From assembly GCF_037975245.1 (NCBI RefSeq), contig NC_092569.1:779001-839000 (forward strand): DNA of 60,000 bases, written 5' to 3'. Position 1 is the stretch's first letter. The number at the start of each line of letters is the position of its first letter. Made by a program: the position numbers and the translations under genes. The notes below the pieces were generated by a model. That model had not been told where the DNA came from, did not search any database, and saw only the letters and a list, made by a program, of their open reading frames with translations. This document shows, piece by piece, positions 44,574 through 56,865 of the stretch. This DNA comes from Apostichopus japonicus (lineage: Eukaryota; Echinodermata; Holothuroidea; Aspidochirotida; Stichopodidae).

Positions 44574-44789
44574 CACAGGACTTAGCGCTATGCGGACTCG
44601 ACTTACACTTACTACATTAATACTGTTCGCGGTCAAAGGTCACAGCCTCGTTCATGTCAACAATAAAAAAATGTACGCATCTTAAGACACGTCTTAGTGA
44701 AGAACAGTTTTGTGAAACCGAGATCCAAACGGTACTTTACTAAGACGCATCTTAGTGTAAGTCGAGTCCGCACAGCTCTAAGTCCTGTG
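44574..44789. mobile_element. 216-bp MITE-like element with 35-bp terminal inverted repeats
   Basis: Left 44574-44608 (CACAGGACTTAG, then TGCGGACTCGACTTACAC) and right 44755-44789 are inverted repeats, 33 of 35 bases identical. The interior carries AAGACACGTCTTAGTG and TAAGACGCATCTTAGTG, themselves near-palindromic and in turn repeated. There is no coding capacity. It fits a non-autonomous DNA transposon; the parent family is not recognised. Confidence 0.8.
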
Positions 44790-46943
44790 GATATATATGT
44801 TGGTTACCGCATGTAGCGTGCACCAGAACAGCTTGATTCATGTTTAAAACACAAAATGGATGTATGATGGATAAACTTTCAAAGCTATCACCCTTTTCAA
44901 AATGGACATTTTAAATTCTCATTCTTTCGCACTTGCTCACGTTTCTTCAATATTTTACTATCAGATGAGGAAAAATTAGCATAAAAAGCAATTTCATCTT
45001 TTATCTTCCTCCTATTTTGTTTTGCCGGGTTTAGAGTAAAATTTTCTACGTAATGAAGTCATTTGATTCTGATAACCGCGGCCAACATATCAGACAACTG
45101 TTATTCAGTCTTGTTTCATTAGTCGGGCCTTGATTTCTATTCCCTTTTCAATCTCATGACGTCATACTTTATATAAAAAAACAAAAAAATACTCGGTAAA
45201 CATTCGATACAGTATCAAGTCGTTTGTCTACACTCCATTGCGTGCACATTCCATACATTGGTTATTCTCATACCCAAGAAGACGGTAATGAAATCAAACT
45301 TATTGTAGCGTTGTTAACTTCCACATGGACATTTGAACTCAAATCTTGTCAGAATAACTCACGTTACTTTGATATATAACCCGCAACTGAGAGAAAAAAA
45401 CTTAGCCGCTCGGGAAATAAAAAAACGTCTTTCCTTGCGAAAGAGCAGTATTATTATTACTATTGTTAATCGAATCCTAGAAAGCGTTTGTGCGACCGAG
45501 CTCTAAATCACCATTTTCCGTTCAATCATTCCTGAGTATATAGTGCGGAGTAACATACTCGGGAGGAAAGTGATACACGGAGGTATTTATCCAGACAACT
45601 TCTCATTTATGGGGCAATGATTATGCCTATAGGGTCCGCGAGGGAATGGAATTTGGCCAAATGGAATGTAATGACATCAAAAAAGTGCTTTCTATTAGTC
45701 TTTTATAATGTTTAAATTTCGGAGTGGAAAGCACAATTCTATTTGAATATTATATAATTTTATTTCAAACCAAACTAAATATAGTTCCATAGTTCGAAAA
45801 TAAGGTATACTTCGTTTATATTGGGATTTCAGCCAATTTGATTTTAGATTTCCAACTTCAAGACTATCTTTAATATTACAAGATATCTACAACTTATCAA
45901 GGATATTTTTAATACAGCTCTAGATTCTGCTCGAATTAAACAGAGAGATCTCAAAAAAATTATCAATCATCAATGAATTATAAATATATTTAACTTATGA
46001 AATATAGCTTGACTTTAATTCTTATGATACCTAATTGAATTCGAATGAAAGATATCTCAGAATTGAAATAAAGTTATCTCTAATGGGACTTACACATATC
46101 TCGAGTTAAACGTTCAGTTGACTTAATAAGAACTGAAGATATATCTAAATCGATTAAATACAGCAATCTCTTATTTCTATTTCAAATATACACTGTATTT
46201 AATAACCGTGACACACATACTCAAATCGCATAAAAGTTGGATGCGTTTTGAGTTCGGTATGACATATTACAGTTTATTTTTGATAATTTTGGCAAGATCA
46301 CCCAAAAATTGGTTGTCTTTCACAAGTTTTGCCACAAAAATATGCAGAGATTTACATGAAATTTGCTTTTTGTAACATGACTTGCTGTTAACACAGCTGC
46401 ATGCCTGAAATATATACAATAAACAACAAGAAAAAAGTGAGCAGAGGAACAAATTATATCGGTAAGTCCTGATTGATTTTTTTTTGTTTGTGAAATCGTG
46501 AGAAATTCATACCTAAATAAACTTTAAACAAGAACGTAACTGTTCGACCTACTTCACCGATGAAGAAATGGTCATGAATATTTATGATGAAGAACGAGAC
46601 GTTCCAAGATGTATATAATGTTAGATTGATTTCAAAGCTTTAAACTGATTGATCATTCAGCACTGTCTCATTGACATTTGGAAATAGTCAGTTGACATGC
46701 AGAAACGCTAGCCAGGAACAGCAAATTTATACAAATTTACATCATTTAAGTGGATGGGAAATTTTATCCACATGAAGACGTTTTGAAAACTTAAAAGAAA
46801 GCAAATTACAGTGAATAAGAGAGACTGTTTCTTCGTTGAGCCTTCACTCAATCGATAAAAAGTACTTAACAAGCTTCAAATTAATAAATCAGCGAAACAA
46901 AATCAGTTAACGATTTAAAACAGCAATCGTATATATAGTACAC

Positions 46944-46944
<1 letters not shown>
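44790..46944. other. Non-coding stretch, nothing recognised
   Basis: AT-rich, with one TGACGTCA palindrome near 45159. A 61-codon minus frame at 46267-46452 is Cys-rich but not assignable. Confidence 0.5.
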
Positions 46945-47017
<73 letters not shown>

Positions 47018-47068
47018 ATATATATCTATATATATATATCTATATTTACATATATATATATATATATT

Positions 47069-47128
<60 letters not shown>

Positions 47129-47134
47129 TATATA
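46945..47134. repeat. (TA)n microsatellite with CTATAT and TTTACATATA interruptions
   Basis: About 190 bp of TA repeat with a few interruptions in the middle. No inverted flanks were seen. Confidence 0.95.
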
Positions 47135-49844
47135 ACGATACCCAATTGTTACGTCTGGTTTAATATGTTTATCGATGTTGGACAGGCCGTGGAGTTCTCT
47201 TTTCCTTACTTTAGAGAAAATTTATTTTCTTTTTGTCCGATGAAGAAAAGGGTAATGTTGACCTAAATAAAATTAAATCAAGTTTCTTGTTTTACAAGCA
47301 AAGGTTTTCAGCGAACTGTGCGTTTATCTAATTGCCCGTTCAATTGCAGAGAATGGGTTTTGCTTAGAAATGAGTAGCAAAGGAAAATTGCTTGATTTTA
47401 AGAGAGGGAGGAACATTTTTATCACACGCACGTGATTTTAATTGACACTGTTGGGCGAATATTTGGTCTCCGTAAATAAGGCTCATCGTGGCTCATTTGC
47501 ACCTGGTGTTCAATTTGCTTGTATGGTGGAACTATTTATATATATATCGACATTCGTAAAATCACTTTGTTGGGGCACAAAGTTCCTAACATGGAACGAA
47601 ACGGCTGATAACCCCTAATTATAGGCAACCAATGATTGTGAACATGTATTTCTCAGTTAGCATGAGAGGTATATTCAATTATGTGTTAAGCATATACACG
47701 ACTTAGGCAGAATGACAGAGAGATCTCAACGAAAGCAAAATGCAGTTTAATGTAATGGATGTATTTTAGATCCTCCTGCAAGCAGGAACTCGCGAAGAAG
47801 CCTCATTGGCTTATCAAAGCTGCAAGCTGACCGAAGTCAGTCTCTTAGATTCATATTTAACGTCCATGATTATGAATTGTCAATAATTGTCAACAACTCT
47901 GTTACTGGACGACATACGTTAATCTTGGAGTGACTCGAACTGGGGACCTTATGATTGAAAGGCACGGTGTTAACCATTGAACTTACACTATATGTCTTTA
48001 GGCCCAACATTAATATTACCTTTGTTGTAGAACGTTAAAACCATTTCTGCCAGTGCAGGTTGTATTTCTGTAGCACTAATTGTTGAGAAAACATTTTAAA
48101 CAGATCATGTTCATTAGTTAAAGTGACTGGACCTTGTAGCCTAATACACAGACCATTAGTTCAGTTCATCAGATGCAACACAAATTCGATGGGATAACGT
48201 AATACATTTTTATGTTCTCAGATTACATGTTATAATGCATTAACAAAACTTGATAATAGCAAATGGTGCATGATGAATGCCATCCAAGTCTGCTCTGCTT
48301 ATATTTGAAGTGAAAAGAAAGATGTTGTGGTTGAGCTTTTAGAATTTCAAGAAAATGGATTAATATTAACAATTAGGCCTGCACTGACAAGCCGACATGA
48401 TAATTAATTAAGCCTTGCAGTAGCATCCAGAGATTAAGCACATTTATATGTGAATATCTTGTAAATCGGAAAAGCTACACAAACATTACTATTCAATTTT
48501 ATATTTCTATTTTCTGCCTAAAGCCATCAAAGACGCTCAGCTAGCAAACTCACATGGCCTGTGGGTGATCGATGTGTTATTTCTAGTGAATTTCTCAAGT
48601 TTGTATATACTAAAACATAGTTTTAACATTTCAAATCATCGCAACGCAGTACGTTATGAAGAATTAAGTAAGAGCGTCTTTACCAAATGAAACATATTTC
48701 GTGAACTATTTAAGTTTCAAATAGCGATTTTAGAACATAACATGTATTAGGTTTTAATAAGTTGGCTCCTTTTTTCCTCGAACAGTTTTCATTGTTATAG
48801 ACTGCTAAAATACGTGTTCGTGCATGACATGAAATTTATTGGGGAAAAAATGATAAACGTTATTTGGTTTTTTATCAGATCGTTGAATGTTTTCACGATT
48901 AGATGTTTTTCCTACATTTTGAACAGATGTGAATTCAAAATGATATTTTTTCTAGTGTACTCATACGAATGGACTAGAACTATATTGTGTTTCTAGCCAC
49001 GTACCTAGTTTGTAAACTTTGGGGGTTTGGAAGGTGCTGAAAGCATGTTTCCAGTATCGCAAAGGATGGTCCCCAAAGGCATATCATGAGCAAGAATAGG
49101 AAACTATGAGGCGCCAAAATGAACCCCATTGGTCGGAATTATATTACCTCATTACTTTGTCACGCCATCTCGGAGATGCAGAGCGCGCAATAAACTTGAC
49201 AAACGTTGAAGGCTAATCTAAGGCATACTTCTGAATGGTTGCATAGCCAACATTGACCGACCAAGGCAGGCATTAGACATGTGGTTCGATATCCATTCCA
49301 ATCTACAGAACAGATCTCGATGATTGCGTCCATTTTAAGAGTTCCATATCGTGAGTTGTGATCTGTCTACCCCGATACAGAAATTGTCGTGTACCACGCA
49401 TTTCATGTTAATTGTTATCACCTAATGTACAAACATTTAATTTAGAACTCCCTCATTTAAAAACAAACAAATTTATGACTTATTTCCTCACCCCTGTTGT
49501 GCGGTTTTGGTAAAGTTATAACTGTATAACTGTTATAACTGTTTCCATGAACCCTCTCTTACTTTAACAGTCAAATATGGCGCAATCAAAGATTACGTCA
49601 CCTGATACTTAAAGGGATCTTCCGGTGCTGGAATTAGTTGCTTAACAAAAATCATCATGGTATTTGGTATGGCATATTTAAAATACATTTTCATATACAT
49701 ATTCGCAAAACAAAGTTGCTTTTCTTTATGAAATGAAATGAGATTATGAAAAGAGATTTTGACACCTGAACAAACATTCTAAATGTAAAATATAAGAACC
49801 AAGAAGATTATAATAGGTGAGTAAAGGGTTTCAGAAAAAATATA
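47135..49844. other. Non-coding stretch, one tRNA-like relic inside
   Basis: Mostly AT-rich. A segment at about 49020-49400 is GC-richer and could be an old transposon relic, but I cannot identify it. Confidence 0.4.
47923..47994 (-). tRNA. Degenerate tRNA-like sequence (pseudogene or SINE head)
   Basis: On the minus strand, TAAGTTCAATGGTTAACAC resembles a box A and D arm, and AGTTCGAGTCA resembles box B. An anticodon arm GCCTT/AAGGT encloses an eight-base loop, one base too many. The acceptor stem does not pair well. It is probably a decayed tRNA-derived repeat. Confidence 0.3.
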
Positions 49845-49865
49845 CCGTGATGACATCACAGACCA
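49845..49865. repeat. Second copy of the 21-bp word at 14050-14070
   Basis: Identical to the word CCGTGATGACATCACAGACCA at 14050, again preceded by an A-run. Confidence 0.6.
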
Positions 49866-52361
49866 CCTGCTGTGCTCCACTCTCCACCCCCCCCCTGAAC
49901 CTCCCCCCCCCCCACAAAAAAAACAAGCTTTAGGCGGTCAAATAGGTTACCTTCAATCAAGCGTATTTCCCAGTTTGTAACAAGATACCAAGATGCACTT
50001 TTCACGTAACAGTGTAGTTAGTTTTCTTTAAGATGAATGTTACAACCGGGGTATATAATGACAAATACTACAGGCAAGATAATCTCTACGTGATAGGTCA
50101 AATAGATGGCGACATTGCAGTTTTTCTTTGTGTATGTATTCTAGCCACAATGTTGTAATTTAAGGTAGCCTACGCGCACTATAAACCCAATTGACTAACA
50201 CACTAAATCACAGAGGTAATGCGGTCTCTAAGTATAGATAGAAGTTCTCACTTGCTAAACGCTACCCATCACTGGATAGCTGGCAAGCTGGCCTTTCATG
50301 GCACCATCAATTTTCTGTATCATGACTGTGAAAATTTCTTTGCTGTCAGAGCCAGGAAATTTCGTCACTTGTAAACAAACCTCTTCACTCAGTAGTAAAC
50401 AATTTCTGCACCACATGTACTTCCATTTATGCTCTTTAACATGCAAACCACAAACAATCCAAATGCTTATCGATAACATAACAAAAAAAAAATGTTCTTC
50501 TACTGCATCTTGGCACTTTTCATGAAGGAGAAAATCTGGGCGGATTGACCTAGTCTCTAATAGGAGGACGCCTCCATTTGTGGAAAACAATACAACTTTG
50601 TATGGTCGGCTTGTTGCGTAATCCATACTACCATAGGTAATGAGGCAATACTCAGGGTGGGAGGGGCGTTTGGTAGTTTGCGGTGGAGTAGACGTTAGAA
50701 TACAGAGAGGTGGAAGTTTTGACGACCGAGGTCATCGATTGCATGAGATAGGGAGTGGAGGTGTTGGAGACGGGTTCATGAACAGATGTCAATGCTACGT
50801 CAAGAACTTTAGAACTAAATTTATTTTCCGTTTGTTTAGTTAACTTTGGAAGGGGGAACTACCCACAACATTCCAGCTTATATACCATTGTACCATATCA
50901 TCTGAAAACAAATATTGTCCAATTTTTATTCGGTCTCCTTGTATGCTTACCAATTTGATTTTAACGTCAGTGAAAACTTTTGGAAAGTGAGTATACGTTC
51001 GAAAAGCATAAACAATCAGTACTTTTTTACTAACTGAAGACTAAAGCCTTTTTCCAGTGGTGTTAAAATATATATCACGTGAAAGTTGCTGAACTGCTTA
51101 TTTTGCTTTGTTGAGTTTCCTGATAATCTGATATACAGGATATAACAGGATATAACCAAATGTTAAACAGGAAGGAAATATGCTGCAGTTAACTGAAAAT
51201 ATTACAACACGTCCACGAGTTTGTTACAATACAGAGACTGTTCTACCAGTACTGTTCGTCATTTGCAACCGGTTAGTATAGGCCATGGCTGTGGGATTTA
51301 AAAAATAGCCTTATTGGTGCACTTTAAACTAAATTCATGGAGATTTACGGGTGATGATTTACAGGAAATTTGACATTCTAATATACTTTCATATTTACCT
51401 GCCTTGCCGAATATTTGTTTTGTTTTCATATTGTAGGAAATCGGATTATTATCTTCGCATATGACATGTAAGTTCTTTTGAAATAAATTAAAATGGGCCG
51501 TCTTAAGGGTATCAACTAGTGTGGGCGTATGAACGTCATAGGTAAGCCCTCCTAGGTGTACTAACGACAGCGTGTTTCTGTCAGCCTAAACTATAGAGAG
51601 CTAGCATGTTAGTGTTGATATTTTCCATATTACAGTAGGAACAGGACCATGTCAGTGCTAGTAATGTTTCTGTGCCTTATCTGGGTTTCCAAGCTAGAAC
51701 ATTCTAATTAGATATCAATTCTAATTAGATAAATAAAACGACTCAACACAAACAAAAATGTTTTTTAAACTTATTTAAACAAACATCAGAGTAACAATGA
51801 GTGGATTTCAACAACACACACCTTTAATCTCCGTGTATATAGAACAGCCACTTTGTTTGATGAGCCTCTGTTTAAAGGGAATTTCTCCCAAATAAATCAA
51901 GCGGTATATAAAAACAATCCTTTGGGTCTATCCGTCTATAATATAGAAACAATCATTCTTGCCTACATCATTCTTTGAACCTATTACGGGAAAAACACTT
52001 ATTCACCCCCTCTAAAAGAAAAAAGATCTTAGACGTTTACCCCCTCCCTTTGAAAGCGATGTTACAACGGAGGGTGCTTAGATGCAAATTGGTGCTATAA
52101 TTTACTACGTTTAAAACAATGTTGAAGAACTTTATCTGTTTAGGTTGCACTGTAGGTGTAACAGATTTATGTGCTGTTTCTCTTACGCTGTTGCAATATG
52201 TTTTCTGTCTGTCAGTGACGGGGAATGATTTTACTTGGGGTGGGGGGGGGAGTGGGGGTCAAAGCCCCCCCCAAAGAAGTACACCTCTGTAAGTTGTATT
52301 AATTTATTCTACATCAATCGACACTGAACAGAACTTAAATGTGACAGATTGTGTCATCCCA
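49866..52361. other. Non-coding stretch with one uncertain open frame
   Basis: C-runs at 49888-49914 and G/C-runs at 52238-52271. Apart from the minus-strand frame at 50255-50626, listed separately, nothing is recognised. Confidence 0.4.
50255..50626 (-). CDS. Unidentified 123-codon open frame, doubtful
   Basis: It starts at an ATG (MDYATSRPYK) and ends MKGQLASYPVMGSV. Residue use is mixed (Lys, Glu, Trp, Cys, Asp) and less AT-driven than in neighbouring frames. It contains a hydrophobic stretch (FFFVMLSISIWIVCGLHV) and a Cys-rich patch (YMWCRNCLLLSEEVC). I recognise no family. It could be a single-exon gene, one exon of a larger gene, or a fragment of a mobile element. A shorter frame also overlaps on the plus strand (50298-50525). 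Confidence 0.15.
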   Translation of the reverse strand: MDYATSRPYKVVLFSTNGGVLLLETRSIRPDFLLHEKCQDAVEEHFFFVMLSISIWIVCGLHVKEHKWKYMWCRNCLLLSEEVCLQVTKFPGSDSKEIFTVMIQKIDGAMKGQLASYPVMGSV

Positions 52362-52395
52362 TGACGTCATCCCATGACGTCATCTCATGACGTCA
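52362..52395. promoter_or_regulatory. Three CRE palindromes at exact 13-bp spacing
   Basis: TGACGTCA occurs at 52362, 52375 and 52388, in a 13-bp unit TGACGTCATCYCA. A fourth lies at 52521. TGACGTCA is the consensus CREB/ATF site. No gene starts close by; the nearest known start is the transporter at 55297. The cluster may simply be a short tandem repeat. Confidence 0.5.
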
Positions 52396-53720
52396 TCTCA
52401 TTCGTTAAGTATATTATTTGCCAACGACAGTGAGATGCGAGAATTCACACATCAATTATTGTAAGATTACTTTGTAGACAATCCTAAACAGTGCAAAATA
52501 CAGCAGATAATATTATACTATGACGTCACAATTCGTGTATTATAATCTCCTATGGACATTTAAATATAATTTCTGTAAATTGGCAGAATAATTCAAAAGT
52601 GAACAATATCTGTTATTATACAGTAGATGCTTACAACCATTTAAATTAGCAATACCGCACAATTTCTTTTTCTTTTTTCAAATCTTACACAACAATGCAA
52701 CATCTTTCAATATCATTTAAAACTGCGTCGCGAATGAAAATTTATCCAGAATTATATTAACTAAATTTAAACTTAATAATAGTTCAGGACCTTATTTTGT
52801 TTACTGTCTCTAAAGGCACAAGGTAATTATTTGTCTTTATCTTTTGATCGTGTAATCAAGGTTCCCCTTGGTATAATTCTATCAATAGTATCTTGTCAAA
52901 GAACAGATCGAGATCTCTTATCTCAACGACACATAAACCTTTGGATCCTGGTACCAATTAACCGACGTAACCAATGATTGGTTATAATTAATGCTAACTA
53001 TTCTGCTAGTTCTTTTGTTGTCAAACTAAGGGGCTTGTATATAATTGAAACAAATTGTATCTATAAAAGTAATTTCTGTTGAAATTTTGAATTTTGATCC
53101 ACAACGTTTAGGAGTAAACGGATGTATATAGTTATGTTTAAAAATGAAAAGAATGATGAATTGATTAAATACTACGATCTTGATATTTGAAATATGAAAT
53201 ACAGTAAGATGTGAAATAATTGTAACATTTTAGTGTCGTAAATAATACGTGAAAAGAATTTACACTGAAGTGACTCGTAATATTTGCAAAGTTTACTTAC
53301 TAATTGAATATGTTTAACGAATCAACGTACGACGACATAGTCCAGTATAACCATGAATAACTTATGTAAGTTATGTTGAAGCAGGCGAGGGGTTGTCCTG
53401 AATAGGATTTGAGGGTGAGGTGTCCGGGTCACCATAAATATATTTTGTTGGAGGTAATTGGCGTGAAAATTGCTCCATCGCTTACCATAGAGGTATAGCA
53501 TTTACCTCCATGGGTATAGCTTCGTCTCCACAGCCGTTTTAGTTTGGCGTAAAACTATGTTATCGTCGCAGTCTGTACTTAATAGATCGCCTAAGGGATA
53601 TTTCCCGGGATCTATATTTAGTTAAGTGGGATTCGTCCTTGCCCCTCCCCACGGCTGTTCCCGTTATATTGTATACAGTATTGGAGTAAGTCCGACCCCT
53701 TGGCTCCTCGACGTCTGTCA
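52396..53720. other. Non-coding stretch, nothing recognised
   Basis: AT-rich to about 53370, then a GC-richer 350 bp up to the 11-bp array, with no recognisable gene. Confidence 0.5.
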
Positions 53721-54574
53721 CATACAGTATACATACAGTATACATACAGTATACATACAGTATACATACAATATACATACAGTATAAATACAATATACAT
53801 ACAGTATACATACAGTATATATACAGTGTACATACAGTGTACATACAGTGTACATACAGTATATATACATTGTACATACAGTATACATACAGTATACATA
53901 CAGTATACATACAGTAAACATACAGTATACATACAGTATACATACAGTAAACATACAGTATACATACAGTATACATACAGTAAACATACAGTAAACATAC
54001 AGTATACATACAGTAAACATACAGTATACATACAGTATACATACAGTAAACATACAGTATACATACAGTATACATACAGTATACATACAGTATATATACA
54101 GTATATATACAGTGTACATACAGTGTACATACAGTGTACATACAGTATATATACATTGTACATACAGTATACATACAGTATACATACAGTATACATACAG
54201 TAAACATACAGTATACATACAGTATACATACAGTAAACATACAGTATACATACAGTATACATACAGTATACATACAGTATACATACAGTATACATACAGT
54301 ATACATACAGTATACATACAGTATACATACAGTATAAATACAGTATATATACAGTATACATACAGTATAAATACAGTGTACATACAGTATAAATACAATA
54401 TACATACAGTATAAATACAGTATAAATACAGTATACATACAGTATACATACAGTATACATACAGTGTACATACAGTATACATACAGTATACATACAGTAT
54501 AAATACAGTGTACATACAGTATACATACAGTATACATATAGTTTACATACAGTTTACATACAGTATATATACAG
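53721..54574. repeat. 11-bp satellite, CATACAGTATA type, about 78 copies with higher-order order
   Basis: Near-perfect tandem copies of CATACAGTATA with single-base variants (GTGTA, GTAAA, TATAT). A block of variants containing ACATTGTACAT recurs 286 bp apart (53871 and 54157), which is exactly 26 units, so a 26-unit segment has been duplicated. As 11 is not a multiple of three, the 11-residue period (YCMYTVCILYV) stays open in all three minus frames. These long frames are artefacts. Confidence 0.97.
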
Positions 54575-54584
54575 CAGCATGACT

Positions 54585-54786
54585 TCGAGTACAAACATAA
54601 TTCTCATTGGTATGAGTACAAACACGAGTACAAGGCAGAAATGAGGAGTATACAAATACTCAACATTGAGCTAGTACCTATACTAGTGTGTACTGAGTTC
54701 GAGTACAAAGTACAATTTGGAGTACATGAGGGCAATTTGGAGTACAGGTAATTTTGCTAGAATACGAACTCATTACAAGTATGGTC
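54585..54786. repeat. GAGTAC-rich irregular repeat block
   Basis: Directly beyond the 11-bp array, GAGTACAAA, GAGTACAAG and GGAGTAC words are spaced irregularly. It is the same family as the blocks near 3.0, 30.0 and 59.6 kb. Confidence 0.7.
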
Positions 54787-55296
54787 TGACAATAATATTA
54801 TCTCTCTCCAGCTCTGTGCTTTGTTCTAAACGGATAAGGACACACACTGACATGACTACACTAACATACACTAAACACAGAAGGAACCAATAAAACATAA
54901 CAACAACAGAGAATCCCTAAAGCAATTCCAAGTATAACATCTTTGCAAAACATAACATTAGCGCTTATAGAGAACTCAAAATCACATTATTAAAAGAAGA
55001 ATTTGTGTCTAATATCAAAAGCAGTTTTGACGGGATTCGTAGCCAATTTCTGGTCACCGTTTTATTTTTCAATTAATTTATGATATAGCACAGAAGATCA
55101 AAGTTCATTGTTTCAGTAAACAAAGCCTAAAAACAGAATTTACCGGGTGCTGAACACAAAGTTGAAGTAAACATAGACTTTACAGCGGTTAAGAAAGATC
55201 ACTGTGTCCTTATATCATTGGTAGCTTCATTGTACTGTAACTTAACTGTCAGCAATCATGTTTAATTCCTTCAGCTTTTAAAGAGTACTTTTCAAA
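54787..55296 (+). other. Upstream region and 5' UTR of the MFSD2-type gene
   Basis: About 510 bp without obvious repeats. No TATA box or other core promoter element can be named with confidence. Confidence 0.35.
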
Positions 55297-55365
55297 ATGG
55301 CGTCGGCGGTTTCCACAGAGTTAGAGGTGACAGACGTTGAACGGAGTGATGAAGATGCGACGGAG
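55297..55365 (+). CDS. MFSD2-type lysolipid transporter, coding exon 1
   Basis: ATG in the context CAAA-ATGG starts a 23-codon exon (MASAVSTELEVTDVERSDED, then ATE) that ends at GAG|GTAACA in phase 0. The residues form an acidic cytoplasmic N terminus, as in MFSD2 proteins before their first helix. It joins in phase with exon 2 at 56716 (Glu-Arg). GC-rich start codons contrast with the AT-rich intron. The assignment depends on exons 2 and 3, which carry the family motifs. Confidence 0.75.
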
Positions 55366-55376
55366 GTAACAACATT

Positions 55377-55984
55377 CTTTGTATTACACTATTGTTGATA
55401 GGTCTATGTTACCTTTGTATTACACTATTGCTGATAGGTCTATATTACATTTGCTATATACTATTGTTGATAGGCCTCTATGACCTTTGTAGTACACTAT
55501 TGTTGATAGGTCTATATTATCTTTGAAATACATTTTTGTTGATTGGCCTATATTATCTTTGTAATACACTATTGCTGATAGGCCTATATTATCTTTGTAA
55601 TACACTATTGTTTGATAGGCCTATATTACATTTGCTATATACTATTGTTGATAGGCCTACATTACCTTTGTATTACACTATTGTTGATAGGTCTATATTA
55701 TCTTTGAAATACACTATTGTTGATTGGCCTATATTATCTTTGTATTACACTATTGTTGATAGGTCTATATTATCTTTGAAATACACTATTGTTGATTGGC
55801 CTATATTATCTTTGTAATACACTATTGTTGATAGGTCTATATTATCTTTGAAATACACTATTGTTGATTGGCCTATATTATCTTTGTAATACACTATTGT
55901 TGATAGGCCTATATTATCTTGTCAATACCCTATTTTTGATAGGCCTATATTATCTGTGTAACACACTATTGTTAATAGGCCTAA
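55377..55984. repeat. 36-bp minisatellite filling the start of MFSD2 intron 1, about 17 copies
   Basis: The unit ACACTATTGTTGATAGGYCT plus ATATTATCTTTGTAAT repeats every 36 bp; for example TGTTGATAGG at 55501 is followed by TGTTGATTGG at 55537. Two unit variants (TAGGTCT...GAAAT and TTGGCCT...GTAAT) alternate at 55681-55890, a 72-bp higher-order period. The array starts 11 bp after the exon 1 donor. Frames through it are open because 36 is divisible by three. Confidence 0.95.
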
Positions 55985-56304
55985 TTATAAGAACGACTTT
56001 CTTACTTTAATTGTTTACATGTTCTTTCAATATGTACCATTTTTTCATAACTATTATTAACAAGTGCGGTACCATGCGCTTGTCGGATGTTCAATCAGCC
56101 CCCCCCCCTCCCTCCCCCAACACACACCTTCAACTTCACATAAAATCTGACACGTAGTTATTAGCACAACCGTGCCTTCAGACTTTCCTCTATTTATAGA
56201 CCTAACTTATAGTAAGTAAAGTAACTCAAAGTATACCATTGAACCTTGAAATTTTTAAACAACGGAGTTCCCGGACCCCTACAATTATGGGAATCTGGCT
56301 CAGC

Positions 56305-56390
56305 GACACCAGACCAACACCAGACCAACACCAGAGCAACACCAGAGCAACACCAGAACAACAACAGAGCAACACCAGAGCAACACCCTT
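56305..56390. repeat. 12-bp repeat ACCAGAGCAACA, about seven copies
   Basis: Units of ACCAGACCAACA change to ACCAGAGCAACA. It lies in intron 1 of the MFSD2-type gene. Frames through it are by-products. Confidence 0.9.
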
Positions 56391-56715
56391 CCTATATAAA
56401 TTCCTGGATCAGACCCTGGTTAGACTGGATCCAACATACTCATTATTATTACTATTGTGAATATGATTAAAAAAAAGGTTTTATTTATTGTTAATATCTC
56501 TTAACACCCGTCATACTGTTTTCTTAATATGAATTTAACAACCCTCTTTGTTCTTATTATTGTTAATATCCATTTAGCGATTGTCTATACTCTTTATGAA
56601 TCTAATAAAACCCTTTGTTGTTTCCAGATAAATTGATGATTAATTAAATTAACACCAATTAACACTCAATGAAATTACTGTTTAATTACTGTTATTATGT
56701 ATCTGTATTTCTTAG

Positions 56716-56865
56716 AGGACCCCATTGCAAGGTCAACCTTCGACAAGTGGAAAGAAGTTAAGAACACGAAATAAGTTTGCGTATGGCGTTGGTGGGATGC
56801 CATACCAGTTAACAAACACAGTAATAGGATTCTACATTGCTATCTTTCTTCTGGATACAGCTGAT
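56716..56865 (+). CDS. MFSD2-type lysolipid transporter, coding exon 2
   Basis: A 50-codon exon lies between the acceptor TTCTTAG and the donor GAT|GTAAGC, phase 0 at both ends. It codes the last N-terminal residues (protein residues 24-43) and the first membrane helix: NKFAYGVGGMPYQLTNTVIG followed by FYIAIFLLDTAD. This matches the start of vertebrate MFSD2A/B, where a similar CYAIGGAPYQ-type stretch opens helix 1. MFSD2A is a plasma-membrane, sodium-coupled carrier of lysophosphatidylcholine; MFSD2B carries sphingosine-1-phosphate. The exon alone cannot tell the two apart. Confidence 0.88.

Noticed and set aside
53560-54594. Minus-strand open frames up to 344 codons with a YCMYTVCILYV pattern
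   Set aside because: They are made by the 11-bp satellite, which keeps all three minus-strand frames open; there is no protein family signature.
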